A DNA stretch of 64,000 nt from Rhinopithecus roxellana (GCF_007565055.1 NC_044563.1:97239489-97303488); one strand, 5' to 3'. Shown: positions 12,425 through 24,781, numbered from the stretch's first letter. The notes: generated by a model from the letters alone, not told the origin. A program made the numbers and translations.

Positions 12425-12733
12425 TGTTTAGACAGAGTCTCATTCTGTTGCTCAGACTGGAGTGCAGTGGCACAGTCTCGGCTCACTGCAACCTCTGCCT
12501 CCTGGGTTCAAGCAATTCTCCTGCCTCAGCCTCCCGAGTAGCTGGGATTACAGGCGCCCGCCACCACACCTGGCTAATTTTTGTATTCTTAGTAGAGACT
12601 AAAAAGTTTAGTGGAGACTAATAGCATTTTGCCATGTTGGCCAGGCTGGTCTTGAACTCCTGACCGCAAGTGATCCGCCCGCCTCAGCCTCCCAAAGTGC
12701 TGGGATTACAGGTGTGAACCACCTCACCTGGCT
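12425..12733 (-). mobile_element. AluS
   Basis: Full length with a short internal repeat ('agtagagact..agtggagact', 12590-12620). Target duplication 'ctgaacatgtg' on both sides. Confidence 0.92.
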
Positions 12734-12909
12734 GAACATGTGTTTTAACAAGAGGGAGTGAGGGCTATTGGACAGTCTTAAAGAAGGCATTTCCAATGGC
12801 ACAAGAGTATGGATATATGGTAGGAAAAATAAAACAAGTGTAATCATCTATTGTGGAACACCAAAGTATACTGCCTATTTTTCACAAAATCAGACGTATT
12901 AAAACAAAA

Positions 12910-13229
12910 TAGCAGCCATGTACAGTGGCTCACGCCTGTAATCCCAGCACTTTGGGAGGCCGAGGCAGGTGGATCACCTGAGGTCAGGAGTTCAAGACCA
13001 GCCTGGCCAACATGGTGAAACCCCGTCTCTACTAAAAATACAGAATTTAGCTGGGTGTGGTGGCATGCACCTGTAATGCCAGCAACTCAGGAGGCTGAGG
13101 CAGAAGAACCCTTGAATCCAGGAGGCAGAGGTGGCAGTGAGCCAAGGTCACCATTGCACTCCAGCCTGGGCAACAAGAGCGAAATTCTGTCTCAAAAAAC
13201 ACAACAAAACAAAACAAAACAAAACAACA
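12910..13229 (+). mobile_element. AluS
   Basis: Full length, tail of (AAAAC)n units. Confidence 0.92.
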
Positions 13230-14295
13230 GCATTTTACAAAGAGAAAGGCTACTTAGATATAATTCATCTTCCACAAGCATAATGTCAATTTGTTATTTA
13301 AGTATTCTCCTTGTTGCCACATTTGGTAATGAACAATGCAGCATTATTCTGAAAGAAGGATCTAGATTTTTTCAAATTAGTTTACAATAGTTTATTTACT
13401 GGAGAATACACTTGTTCTAAGTATTTCAAATGAATGTTAACTCTCATTTACTGATAAAAGTATACAATTAATCATTTGAAATATATTTTAATAGTGAGTA
13501 CAGGTTTTTCTCACATCACCAATTTATTTGCTTGCTCTGTTTCTAGTATCAGCAACCAAAGTAGTACATGCTAAAGTAAATTCAACTCTAAGTAGTAAAA
13601 GTGAGCTGAATGCTACCAGCTAAGTTACCATATTTTAGTTTTCCAAGAGGTTATCATGCATGTATACTAAAATGGCAATAAAAGAACTTAACAGTTTGTC
13701 CAAAAGTAACCCTGTTCTTCAGCTATTTTTCTGGGGCTGCTGCATTGACATGCTCCATTAATTTTTTAAAATAAAACTTCATTTGATGACAAACATTTAG
13801 CAGGAAATAATTTCCTACATCCTAATTCAAAATGAAAACTTCAATGCTAATGTCCCCTTAATTCAAGCTGAGAAAGACAATAACTAGTATTTGAATGAGG
13901 CCTGCAAATCATCTGCCAAAATTTTCTCAACATAAAGTAATCCAGTGACGATCACAAGGCTGTAGCTACTTTAAAATTCTTCAAAAGTGGGTAATTAAAC
14001 TATTGAGTTAAACGTTTGGACACCATTTGCATATCCCAAAACAGAAGAATTAATTTAAAAGTTCTTGGCTTCTTCTGTGTTAGACAGTCATTTACAATTT
14101 AAATTTAAACCCCAGAAAACAGAAAAAAGCAAGTCGGTGCTGCTACCCATCTAAATGTTTTCCTGATCTTAAAATTTCAAGACAACTAAGAAAACTAAAA
14201 AAGAATTATTTGAGTTGAACAATATAGATATTTGTCCTCCCAAATGAATATAAAGCTTAAAGTAAAATAAATTATGGTACTTCCACGGAACTGAA
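13230..14295. other. No recognised element
   Basis: About 1.07 kb of repeat-poor, AT-rich intronic DNA. A candidate for conserved non-coding sequence simply because insertions are absent. Confidence 0.5.
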
Positions 14296-14657
14296 TTTTT
14301 TTTTTTTTTTTTTTTTTTTGAGACAGAGTCTCGCTCTATTGCCCAGGCTGGAGTGCGGTGGCGCGATCTTGGTTCACTGCAACTTCCACCTCCCAGATTC
14401 AAAGGATTCTCCTGCCTCAGCCTCCTGAGTAGCTAGGTTTACAGGTACCCACCACCATGCCGGCCAATATATATATATAAATATATTTATATATATATTT
14501 ATATATTTATATATATTTATATTTATATATTTTTTTTAGTAGAGATGGGATTTCACCATGTTGGCCAGGCTAGTCTCAAACCCCTGACCTCAGGTGATTC
14601 ACCTGCCTCAGCCTCCCAAAGTGCTGAGATTACAGGAGTGAGCCACCGAGCCCAGCC
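14296..14657 (-). mobile_element. AluS with AT expansion
   Basis: Reversed dimer lengthened by the AT-rich repeat at 14467-14533. Confidence 0.92.
14467..14533 (+). repeat. AT-rich expansion in the middle of an Alu
   Basis: Alternating TA with TTTATA units replaces the central A-rich linker region of the reversed AluS at 14296-14657. Confidence 0.9.
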
Positions 14658-14693
14658 AGAACTGAATATTATACCACCATTAAATAAAATCAT

Positions 14694-14850
14694 GGGCTGG
14701 GCGAGGTGACTCTTAAACTTTGGGAGGCTGAGGTAGGAGGATTGCTTGAGCCCATGGGTACTAGACCAGCCTGGGCAACAGAGTCAGACCCCTCTCTACA
14801 AATAAATAAATAAATAAAGAGATAAATTTTAAAAATTAAAAAAAAAAAAA
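14694..14850 (+). mobile_element. Alu left monomer (FLAM/AluJ type)
   Basis: Single arm ending in (AAAT)n and an A-run. Confidence 0.75.
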
Positions 14851-14854
14851 GATT

Positions 14855-15165
14855 ATGGGCTGAGTATGGCAGCTCAGGCCTATGATTCCAGCACTTTGAG
14901 GCTTTGACAGGCCAAAGCAGGAGCATCACTTGAGGTCAAGAGTCCGAGACCAGCCTGGGCAACATAGCAAGACCCCTATCTCTACAAATGAAAGTTATTT
15001 GGATGTGTTGGAATATGCGTGTAGTCTCAGCTAGTCAGGAGACTGAGGTGGGAGGAACACTTGAGCCCAGGTGTTCAAGGTTACAGTGAGCTATGATTGT
15101 GTCACTGCACTCCAGTCCAGGGGACAGAATGAGACTCTGTCTCTAAAAAATAAAACAAAAACCAA
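14855..15165 (+). mobile_element. AluJ
   Basis: Diverged dimer placed directly after the monomer at 14694. Confidence 0.85.
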
Positions 15166-15249
15166 ACCAAAATAAAATAATTACGACTGCAGTAACCATG
15201 GAAAGTATTTGATAAAACTGTAGCAAATATCTGCATATCTCTATCTATG

Positions 15250-15475
15250 TAGAGAGCTATATAGATACTATATGCCAAACATTGCTTTAAGCAATGCATT
15301 AACTAATTTCATCCTCACAAATTTTATAAAGTAGCTATTAGTATCCCTAGTATACAAATGAAGAAATTTAAGCATACAAGTTATGTAATCTGCTCAGTCT
15401 CACAGCAGCTAGCAAGTGATGAAATCAGGACTCAAATTCAGGCAGAACTAATTCTCCACAATGTACTTTAAAGTT
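15250..15475 (-). mobile_element. MIR element
   Basis: 'ttcatcctcacaaattttat' and 'agtctcacagcagctagcaa' with 'atcaggactcaaattcaggc' form a MIR in reverse orientation. Confidence 0.8.
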
Positions 15476-15539
15476 ATCTGGGTGTCTAAATTACTATAAT
15501 TTATCCACTATAAATATCAACTTTCATCTTCAATCACAG

Positions 15540-15630
15540 CGTTATTTTAATAAATTTAATAAATTTAATAATTTAATAAATTATTTTAATAAATTTATAA
15601 TTAAATTTAATAAATTTAATGATACCTCAT
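15540..15630 (+). repeat. (TTTAATAAA)-type A/T simple repeat
   Basis: Imperfect repeats of 'tttaataaatttaataaa' cover about 90 bp between a MIR and an AluY. Confidence 0.85.
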
Positions 15631-15680
15631 TAATTATATCATGAGGTAATTAATACTGTTATTTAGTTAAAACATGTACC

Positions 15681-15983
15681 AGCCGGGCGTGTTGGCTCAC
15701 GCCTGTAATCCCAGCACTTTGGGAGGCCGAGACTGGTGGATCACAAGGTCAGGAGATTGAGACCATCCTGGCTAACACGGTGAAACCCATCTCTGTTAAA
15801 AATACAAAAAATTAGCCAGGCGTGGTGGCGGGGCGCCTGTAGTCCCAGCTACTCGGGAGGCTGAGGCAGGAGGATGGCGTGAACATGGGAGGCGGAGCTT
15901 GCAGTGAGCCAAGATCGCACCACTGCATTCCAGCCTAGGTGACAGAGCAAGACTCTGTCTCAAAAATAAAAATAAAAATAAAA
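15681..15983 (+). mobile_element. AluY
   Basis: Target duplication 'aaaacatgtacc' (15669-15680, 15984-15995). Tail (AAAAAT)n. Confidence 0.93.
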
Positions 15984-15995
15984 AAAACATGTACC

Positions 15996-16544
15996 AATTT
16001 ATCAGTGAATTTATCATCACCAGATGACTAGCAAATTTGTAATTTCACTGAGGGCAAGAACTTTTTTTCATCTTCTACTCTCAAACTTCTAATGCAGTTG
16101 AATGAATGCATCAACGACTAGAGAGCATAAGACACCATTCTTTTTATCAAAGAGAAGCTCAAATTCTGAAACAGGAAAAAAAAAGGCTAAAATGACTCAT
16201 TTATTAATAATTCAAACTTTACTAAAAAATAACATGGTTGAGTTTAGAATAAACAGGTGGGGTGGGGGAGCAGATTATCTTAAACACTAGAAGGAAGATG
16301 GTAATAGAAAACTAAAAGTAAAAGTTGTTCCATCTCTGTTAAAAGGAAAAACTCCAGTACATGACAAGATAATATTCTCCTATCTCTACTGATTCATGGA
16401 AGGAAAAAACGTCATCTGATGAAAGAAACCAAGTATTCTGGTGTTAGGAACTATAAAAATTTGTCACAAAGACAAAAATAAAAGAATGTCCAGGTATTTG
16501 ATGTGATAAGGTTAGAGTAACACTGTCCAAAAGAAATAGAAAGA
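15996..16544. other. No recognised element
   Basis: Intronic DNA with a GGGGTGGGGG run (16258-16268). No gene seen. Confidence 0.5.
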
Positions 16545-16862
16545 GGCTGGGAGCGATGGCTCATGCCTGTATTCCCAGCACTTTGGGAGGTCAAGGCAGA
16601 TGGATCACCTGAGGACAGGAGTTTGAGACCAGCATGGCCAATATGGTGAAACCTTGTCTCTAATGAAAATACAAAAATTAGCTAGGCATAGTGGTGGGTG
16701 TCTGTAATCCCAGCTACTCCCAAGGCTGAGGCAGGAGAACTGCTTGAACCCTAGAGGTGCATGTTGCAGTGAGTTAAGATCACGCCACTGCACTCCAGCT
16801 TGGGCAACAGAGTGAGACTCCATCTCAACAAAAAAAAAAAAAAAGAAAAGAAAAGAAAAAAA
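16545..16862 (+). mobile_element. AluS
   Basis: Full length, tail A14 then (GAAAA)n. Confidence 0.92.
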
Positions 16863-17290
16863 TGAATGCCACATATAAACGTTTCTACAGCTACATTAAT
16901 TAAAAAATTTAATCTGATATATCGAAAATATTGTCATTTTAACAGGTAATATAAAATATGAATGAAATATTTCATGGTTTTAAAAAACATGAATCCTTGA
17001 AATCTGGTGTATATTATGCATTAGCACATCTCAATTTGGACTAGTTACATTTCAAGTGCTCGGCAGCCAAAGGTATCTAGTGAACAGTGCAAGGTTAGAG
17101 TTTATGAAGAGAGAAACAGGAACAAAAAACATGGTGAACAAGTATGTTTGCTTTCTGGGTGGTAAGGCAAAATGTATTGTCTCAACAGTCATCTCTTTCC
17201 ACATGCCAAAAAAATCTCAAATTCCTGTTATTCTGGGGGAGAACAAAATTTTCTTTTTATTTTTTTTAAGTCCCACAGATAACTTACTGT

Positions 17291-17318
17291 CTTTATTTAT
17301 TTATTTATTTATTTATTA
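17291..17318 (+). repeat. (TTTA)n microsatellite
   Basis: About six units form the head of the AluS at 17319-17589 (expanded A-tail). Confidence 0.85.
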
Positions 17319-17589
17319 TTTACTTTTTTTGAGACAGAGTCTTGTTCTGTCGCCCAGGTTGGAGTGCAGTGGCACAATCTCAGTTCACTGCAACCTCTGC
17401 TTCCCAGCCTCCAGAGTAGCTGGGATTACAGGCGCTAGCCATCACACCTGGTTGATTTTTATATTTTTAGTAGAGACAGGGTCTCACCATGTTGTCCAGG
17501 CTGGTCTCAAACTCCTGGCTCAAAGCAATTCTCTCACCTGGGCCTCCCAAAGCGCTGGGATTACTGGTGTACACCATTGTACCTGGCCA
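17319..17589 (-). mobile_element. AluS, small deletion
   Basis: Reversed dimer lacking about 20 bp in the left arm ('cttcccagcctccagag'). Confidence 0.9.
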
Positions 17590-17756
17590 ACCTATAGCCT
17601 TTAAATGAGGTCTTATCCTTTATAACTTTTTATATTTTTAAAGTATATACTTTCGAATTACCTTAATATTCTAGATTTAGAAAACTTAACAATTTAGAGA
17701 GAAACGTGTTCACCATCAACCACATAGGATAAGTTACAAAAAGATTAAATGTTTAA

Positions 17757-18040
17757 AAATAGAGATAAGGTCTCACTCTATCACTGAAGCTGGAGGGCAG
17801 TGACATCATCATAACTCACTGTAATCTCAAACTCCTAGAGGTTCAAGTGATCCTCCTGCCTCAGCCTCCCGAGCAGCTGAGATTACCAGCATAACCAGGC
17901 CCAGCTAATGTTTTCATTTTTTGTAGAGACAGAGTCTGGCTATATTGCCCAGGCTGATCTCGAACTCCTAGTCCTAAGTGATCTTCTCACCTCAGCCTCC
18001 CAAATCACTGGGATTACAGTGTGAGCCTCTGTCCTGGCTC
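17757..18040 (-). mobile_element. AluJ
   Basis: Strongly diverged reversed dimer. Confidence 0.88.
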
Positions 18041-18305
18041 TAAATAAGTGTAAAGAAATTGAATTGTGAAAACAAAAGACAACATAGAATTTATTTGTAA
18101 CCTCAGCATAAAGGCCTCCTAATATGACTCAAAATCTAGAAGCCACATGTGAAAAGATTCAAGCACACAAACATCTTTTAAAATAACTTTTGTTTGGCAA
18201 AAAAGCACCAGTGAATGTATTCATTTCCTCAGTAAATATTTATTGGGTGTATACTATGCATCAGGCACTGCTGTAGGCAATGAAAAGCAAAATTAAAAAT
18301 AACTG

Positions 18306-18530
18306 AACCAAGCCTGGGCAACATGGTGAATCCATATCTCTATGGAAAAAAAAATATATATATAAATCAGCAGGGCGTGGTGGCACATGCTACTCTGGAG
18401 GCTGAGATGGGAAGACTGCTTGAGCCCAGGGGGTCGAGGCTGCGGTGAGCTATGATCGTGCCACTGTATTCCACCCTGGGCCACATAGCCAGAGTCTCTG
18501 TCAGAAATAAATACATAAAAACAATAGAAC
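18306..18530 (+). mobile_element. AluJ, 5'-truncated
   Basis: Starts mid left arm ('agcctgggcaacatggtg'), right arm lacks about 20 bp. Confidence 0.85.
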
Positions 18531-18643
18531 CATAAAAATGTCAATGAAAAGCAATAAACCAAGAAAAAATTTTTGCTATTCGTATCACAAAGAGCTAATC
18601 TTTCTAATACATTAAAAACAACTACTAGAAAAAAAAAAAAAAA

Positions 18644-18897
18644 GGCTAGGTGCGGTGGCTCACACCTGTAATCCCAGCATTTTGGGAGACTGAGGCAGGT
18701 GGATCACCTGAGGTCAGGAGTTCGAGACCAGCCTGACCAACATGGAGAAACCCCATCCGTACTAAAAATATAGAAATTAGCCAGATGTGGCGGTGCACAC
18801 CTATGATCCCAGCTACTCAGGAGGCTGAGGCAGGAGAATCACTTGAACCCAGGAGGCAGAGGTTGCAGTGAGCCGAGATCGTGCCACTGCACTCCAG
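18644..18897 (+). mobile_element. AluS, 3'-truncated
   Basis: Ends abruptly at 'actgcactccagc' without tail and abuts the repeat at 18898. Confidence 0.9.
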
Positions 18898-19395
18898 CGG
18901 ATACCCTCATTTCAGACTACAGTCACAGTACTGGGTTCCTATATTACTCATACTGTTGTGGATTTGCCTACAAATCACGGGTTCCCATGAACCCAACTCA
19001 GGTTTTATAATGTGCTAGAATGGTTCACAAAACTCAGATAGAGTTTACTTATTACTGACTTATTATAAAGGATACAACTCAGGAACAGCCAAAGGGAAGA
19101 GATGCATAGGGCAAGGTATTAGAGGTGGCGGGACAGAACTTCCATGCCCTTTCTGGACACCATCTCCCAGCACCTCTATGTGTTCACCACCCCAGAAGCT
19201 CTCCAAACCCTGTCATTTAAAGGTTTTAATGGAAGCTTCATTATATAGACATGGCTGATTAAGTCTCCGGCCATTGGTGATTGGTCTCTAGCACCTCTCC
19301 CCTCCCTAACCCTCTAATCATGTTTTGGTCTTTCAGGCAACCAACACCCCATCCGAAAGTTATCTAAGAGCCCCCAGTCACCAATCATCTCATTT
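18898..19395. mobile_element. Possible old LTR-type repeat (unassigned)
   Basis: About 500 bp ('tactgggttcctatattact' to 'aagagcccccagtcacc') has the look of an interspersed repeat. It directly abuts the truncated 3' end of an Alu. Family and strand are not determined. Confidence 0.35.
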
Positions 19396-19514
19396 TTTTT
19401 TTTTTCCTAATAACACAGTTCACTCAATGGAACTCTATATAGCAAGGCAAATGGATGCACTAGAGTTATACAATAAAACTTAGAAATATGTTGAGCAAAT
19501 GAAGAAAGACAGAA

Positions 19515-19553
<39 letters not shown>
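19515..19553 (+). repeat. (CA)n microsatellite
   Basis: About 19 CA units precede an Alu left monomer. Confidence 0.95.
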
Positions 19554-19668
19554 GGCACTGGGTGTGGTATGCCTGTAGTCCCAGCTACTTGGGAAGCTGT
19601 GGTAGGAAGATCCCTTGAGCCCAGGAGTTCAACACCAGCCTGGGCAACATGGTGAGATTCCATTTTTA
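19554..19668 (+). mobile_element. Alu monomer fragment (J type)
   Basis: 'gggtgtggtatgcctgtag' to 'ggtgagattccat', between two microsatellites. Confidence 0.75.
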
Positions 19669-19722
19669 AATATATGTATGTATGTATGTGTGTGTATATA
19701 TATATACACATACATACACATG
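19668..19722 (+). repeat. TATG/TG/TA simple repeat
   Basis: A compound pyrimidine-purine repeat at the A-tail of the monomer at 19554-19668, probably grown from that tail. Confidence 0.85.
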
Positions 19723-19807
19723 ATTTGATTCATACAAAGTTCAAAAACATGAAAAATTATTTTATTTAAGAATGCTTACATTATGGCAAAACTGTGAAGG
19801 AAATGAT

Positions 19808-20106
19808 TATCACAGGTGGTGGCTCACGCCTGTATCCCAGCACCTTGGGAGGCCAAGGCAGGCAGATCACCTGAGCTCAGGAGTTCGAGACCAGCCTGAA
19901 CAACATGGAGAAACCCCATCTCTACTAAAAATACAAAAAACTAGCCAGGTGTGGTGGCACAGGCTTGTAATCCTGGCTACTTGGGAGGCTGAGAAGGAGA
20001 ATCGCTTTAACCTGGGAAATAGAGGTTGCGGTTAGCCAAGACCATGCCATGGTACTCCAGACTGGGCAACAAGAGTGAAACTGTCTCAAAAAAAAAAAAA
20101 AAAAAA
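19808..20106 (+). mobile_element. AluS
   Basis: First bases are diverged. A-tail to 20106. Confidence 0.9.
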
Positions 20107-20297
20107 GAATAGTAGTTACTCATAGAGAAAGTTATAATCAGAAAAAAATATAGTGGGGACTTCGGGGTACTAGCAATGTTCTGCTTCCTAACCTAGTGAC
20201 TGGTTACACAAGTGTTTATAATTATTTGTTAAGTAATCATATATGATTTATGCACTTTTCTGTGCATTACTTAACCATAAAGAATAATCTACTCTTG

Positions 20298-20569
20298 GCT
20301 GGGTGCAGTGACTCACAAAACACATTGGTAGGCTGAGACAAGAGGCGCCCAGGAATTTGAGACCAGCCTGGGCAACATGGCAAAACCCCATCTCTACAAA
20401 AAATTTTAAAATTAGCTGGGCATGGTGGTGCACACCTGTAGTCCCAGCTACTCTGGAGGCTGAGAGGTAGGAGGATCACTCGAGCCCAGAAAGGTAAGGC
20501 TGCAGTGAGTCAAGATCATTCGCTGTACTTCAGCCTGGACGACAGAACAAGACCCTGCCTCAAAAAAAA
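20298..20569 (+). mobile_element. AluJ, internally deleted
   Basis: The left arm loses the 'cacctgtaatcc' block. Confidence 0.85.
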
Positions 20570-20819
20570 AAGTTCAACTTGGAAAGTTTATTTTTTTTAG
20601 TGATAACATTAAAAAATACAAATAAAAGCTACACTGTCTCCCTTTCATCTGCCAACCTAGAGGCTAAATTAAGGAGACTGCCCTTACTTATTAAGAGATA
20701 TGGGGAAAGGATAAGACTATAACAGACTTTATAAAATAGAGTTTCTCAAATGTTCATCATCTGTGAATTAATGAGCACTGCACAGAACATGATCAATTTA
20801 TGTAAAACATTCACCGCAT

Positions 20820-20821
20820 TT

Positions 20822-20852
<31 letters not shown>

Positions 20853-20853
20853 T
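20820..20853 (+). repeat. (TTTA)n microsatellite
   Basis: About eight units are attached to the tail of the reversed Alu at 20854-21141. Confidence 0.9.
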
Positions 20854-21141
20854 TTTTGAGACAGTTTCTCACCCTGTCACCAGGCTGAAATGAAGTGGCA
20901 TGATCACAGTTCACTGCAGCCTTGATCTCCCAGGTTCAGGTAATCCTCCCACCTCAGTCTCCAGAGTAGCTGGAACTACAGGCATGCACCACTATGCCCA
21001 GCTAAGTTTTGTAATTTTTGTAGAGATGAGGTTTTGCCATGCATGTTGCCTAGGCTGGTCTCAAACTCCTAAGTTCAAGCAATCCTCCTGCCTTGGCCTC
21101 CCAAAGTGCTGGGATTACAGACATGAGTCACCAAGCTTGGC
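20854..21141 (-). mobile_element. AluJ/S
   Basis: Reversed dimer, 'gcagccttgatctcccagg'. Confidence 0.88.
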
Positions 21142-21395
21142 CTCAATGCATTTTAAAATACAAGTAAAACATTAAAAAATGAATGCAGAAGTTCCCCCTT
21201 ATCCACAGTTTCTCTTTCCAAGGTTTCAGTCACCCACAGTCAAAAGTGGTCCAAAAATATTAAATATAAAATTCCAGATATCAACAATTCATAAGGTCTT
21301 AAATAACTTTTATGAAAGTATACTGTTATAATTATTTTATTATTACTTATTGTTATTCTCTTACTGTGCCTAACTTATGAATTAAACTTTATTGT

Positions 21396-21707
21396 TCAGG
21401 CACAGTGGCTCACACCTGTAATCCCAGAACTTTGGGTGCCCAAGGTGGGTGGATCACCTGAGGTCAGCAGTTCGAGACCAGCCTGGCCAACATGGTGAAA
21501 CCCCGTCTCTACTAAAAATACAAAAATGAGCTAGGCGTGGTGTGGTGGCACACGTCTGTGATCCCAGCTTCTCAGGAGGCTGAGGCAGGAGAATCCCTTG
21601 AACCTGGGAGGCAGAGGTTGCAGTGATTGTGCCACTGCACTCCAGCCTGGGCAACAGAAAGAGACTCTGTCTCAAAAAAACAAAAACAAAAAAACAAAAA
21701 AAAAACC
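21396..21707 (+). mobile_element. AluS inside the outer Tigger
   Basis: Full length, flanked by Tigger sequence 'aaactttat' and 'cactttatcg'. Confidence 0.92.
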
Positions 21708-21820
21708 CACTTTATCGTAAGTATGTACATACAGGAAAAAACACAGTATAGTCATGTACCACATGACACTCCAGTCAACAGCAGACCATATATATGACAG
21801 TGGGCCTCCAGGATTACAAT

Positions 21821-22133
21821 GGGCCAGGTGTGGTGGCTCACACCTATAGTCTCAGCACCCTCCCTTTGGAAGGTCGAGGAGTGGGGAATGCTTGAACCCA
21901 GGAGTTTGAGACCGGCCTGAGTAACATAGTGAGAATCCTCCTAAGAAGAAAAAAAAAATTAGCCAGGCATGGTGGCACATGCCTGCAGTTCTAGCCACTC
22001 AATTTCAGCTCTTTGGGAGGCTGAAGTAGGAGACTCACTTGAGACCAGGAGTTTGAAGTTACAGTGAGTTATGATCATGCCACTGTACCTCTTGCCTGAG
22101 CACAGAGTAAGATCCTGTCACTAAAAAAAAAAA
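21821..22133 (+). mobile_element. AluJ inside the Tigger2-like element
   Basis: Diverged dimer, 'gggccaggtgtggtggctc' to A-tail. Confidence 0.87.
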
Positions 22134-22637
22134 AAGATTATAATGTTATAACAGAGATGAAAAACTCCTAGTAATGTTTTCTATATTTTTCATTGTTACT
22201 TTATAGTACACTCCTTCTACTTAAAAAAAAGAAAAAAAAAAGTTAACTGTAAAACAGCCTCAAGTAGGTCCTTTTGGAGGTATTTCAGAAGATGGCATTG
22301 TTATCCTAGGAGATGACAGCTTCATGCATGTTATTGCCCCGAGGACTTCCAGTGAAACAAGATGTAGAGATGGAAAACACCTATACTGATTATCCCGACC
22401 TTGTGTAGGCCTAGGCTACCACGTGTGTTTGTGTCTTAGTTTTTAACAAAAAAGTTTACAAAGTAAAAAATAATTAAAAATTTTAAAAATAGAAAATAGC
22501 CGCTTGTAGAATAAGGATATAAAGTATTTTTGTATAGCTGTACTATGTTCTTATATTACAAAAGGGTCAAAAGTTAAAAAAAAAAATTAAAAAGTGTATA
22601 AAGTAAAAAGGTTACAGTAAGCTAAGAAAGAAAAACG

Positions 22638-22945
22638 GCTGGGGATGGTGGTTCATGCTTATAATCCCAGCAGTTTGGGTGGCCAAGAGGACAGGATCCT
22701 TAAAGCCCAGGAGTTTGAGACCAGCCTGGGCAATGTAGCAAGAACACCTTCCTCAACTACAAAAAGTTTAAAAAATAATTAGCCGAGTGTGGTGGCACAC
22801 ACCTACATTCCTAGCTACTCAGGAGGCTGAGGTGGGAGGATCATTTGAGCCTAGGAATTCTAGGCTGTAATAATTCCAGGCTGTGAGCACACTATTGCAC
22901 TAGCCTGGTCAACAGAGTGAGGCTGTCTAAAAAAGTTTTTTTTTA
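22638..22945 (+). mobile_element. AluJ inside the Tigger2-like element
   Basis: Diverged dimer with duplicated 'aattc.aggctg' motif in the right arm. Confidence 0.85.
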
Positions 22946-23754
22946 ATTAAAAAGAAAAATATATATTTGCAAATATAGGATAGTACATGTACAGTGTTTA
23001 AAAATCTACAGTAGTATAACGTCCTAGGCCTTTGCATTCACTCACTATTCACTCATTGACTCACCCAGAGCAATTGCCAGTCCTGCAAGCTTCACTCATA
23101 GTTAAGTGCCCTACACAGGTGCATTTTTAAATCTTTTATACCATATTTTTACTGTGCCTTTTCTATGTTTAGATATGCAAATGCTTACCAATTGTTACAA
23201 CTGCCTACAGTATTTAGTATAGTAACATGCTATAGTATGTACAGCATTTAATATACGTACAGCAATATGCCATAAAGTTTGTAGCCTAAGAGCAAAAGGC
23301 TATACTACATACCCTAGATGTATAGATTATACCATCAAGATTTGTTTAAGTACTTGCTATGATATTCACACAATGACAAAATTGCCTACTGATGCATTTC
23401 TTAGAACATATCCCTGTCATTAAGCAACATATGACTGTATATACACAGTTTGGTACTATCCGAAGTTTTAGGCATCCACTGGTGATCTTGGAACATATCC
23501 TACCAAGGATAAGGTAGGAAAACTACTGTAGTAAGACATTACAATCAGTGAGAGAAACGATTATACACTTTCATCATTTTATGCATAGCTAGTAAATTTA
23601 CTTACTTCTATTATATTAGAAAATTCTAATTCAATTATAGCTTATCAGGAAGGCAACAATGTTTAGTGGTCACTATATCAGATACTTAACGGAAACTTAC
23701 AGGCTCTATCTTCAAAATATTTCTGAACGTAAACATTCCTTCATTATGTTCTCA

Positions 23755-24485
23755 ATACCATCCTAGACCAATTAATCATCACCTCTTGTTCTTTCCTGGA
23801 TTATTGAAATAGCCTTCCCCAAACTGTTTCCCTGCTATATTTATAACCCCTCCATTCCCCACCTTCAGACTATCCTCAACACAGTAGCTGGAGTGATCTT
23901 GAAAAACCTAGAACCTGTCACTCCTCTGCACAGAATTTTCAACAGCTCCTAACTCAGAGAAAAGGTACAATCTTTACAGTGGCCCACCAGGCACACTAAT
24001 ATTTGGCCCCCCATTATCTCTCTCCTGTAACTCTGCACTGCTTCTGTCACACTGGCCCCCTTGTTCCTCAAACACCTTATGCTCCCAACTCACGGCCTTT
24101 GCTCTTCTGTTACCTCTGACTAGACTGTTCTTCCCCTGAATCGCTGAATGGTTTAATCCCTTGCTTCCTTCAAGTCTTCATTGAGAAGGTGACACTTGTG
24201 TAAAGTCCTCCCTGATAACCGAGTTAAAACTGCAATTTTCTCCAACTCCAGTGCCTATCACCTTACCTTAATTTTCTCCTTAGCATTTACTACCATCTAG
24301 TATACTATATATTTACTTATTTATTTTGTTTATTGTCTGCATTTCCCCCTCTAGGCTATAAATTTCATGAAGCTGGGATTTATGTCTGGTTTACTGCTAT
24401 ATTCCCAGCACTCTAGTCCTGGAATAACAAAGCTTTCATTCAAGTATTTGTTAAACAAATAGGTGAAATTAAATCTAATATGGAA
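23755..24485 (+). mobile_element. L2 (LINE-2) 3' region
   Basis: Typical L2 text is present: 'gctggagtgatcttgaaaa', 'cctttgctcttctgttacct', 'tgaatcgctgaatggttt' and 'tcatgaagctgggatttatg'. Confidence 0.75.
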
Positions 24486-24781
24486 CAAAAATATCACATT
24501 CAAAATGAGTATTTTAACCTAAGAGATACAATAAAGAGATACAATAGATTTTTAACCCACTCTTGTTGCATTCATTTTTAAAGTATTTAGAAGCCATCTT
24601 AAATGTGCCAAATAATATGCCGTCAATTTCTTCCTCTAAGGGAAGAAAATCCATATGTATATCTCAGAATTGTTCTTCAGAGCCACAAGGCCCTTTTTAG
24701 TCAGACCAAAACACATTCCTATTTTGAAGTACTTGTGAGAAATACAGTACATGTCTGCTTGGAGATAGAAATACCGGCCTT

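Larger units (their letters stand above)
21750..23438 (+). mobile_element. Tigger2/MER2-like DNA transposon nested in the outer Tigger
   Basis: The termini 'agtcatgtaccacatgac' and 'taagcaacatatgactg' form degraded inverted repeats of the MER2/Tigger2 type. The interior carries the end of a decayed transposase gene ('gatgacagcttcatgcatg' to 'tgtgtaggcctaggct') and the family's 3' region. Two AluJ copies sit inside it. Confidence 0.75.
21186..23528 (+). mobile_element. Tigger1/3-like DNA transposon remnant (outer element)
   Basis: The left terminal inverted repeat ('gttcccccttatccacag' near 21191) and right terminus ('ggaacatatcctaccaagg' to 'actactg') match the TcMar-Tigger terminal sequences. 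Only short internal sequence of its own remains (21206-21395, 21708-21749, 23439-23528). The rest is later insertions: a Tigger2-like element and Alus. No transposase ORF is present. Confidence 0.75.

Noticed and set aside
18195..18290. L2/MIR-like phrase 'taaatatttattgggtgt' and 'caggcactgctgtaggca'
   Set aside because: Too short and decayed to assign to a specific element.
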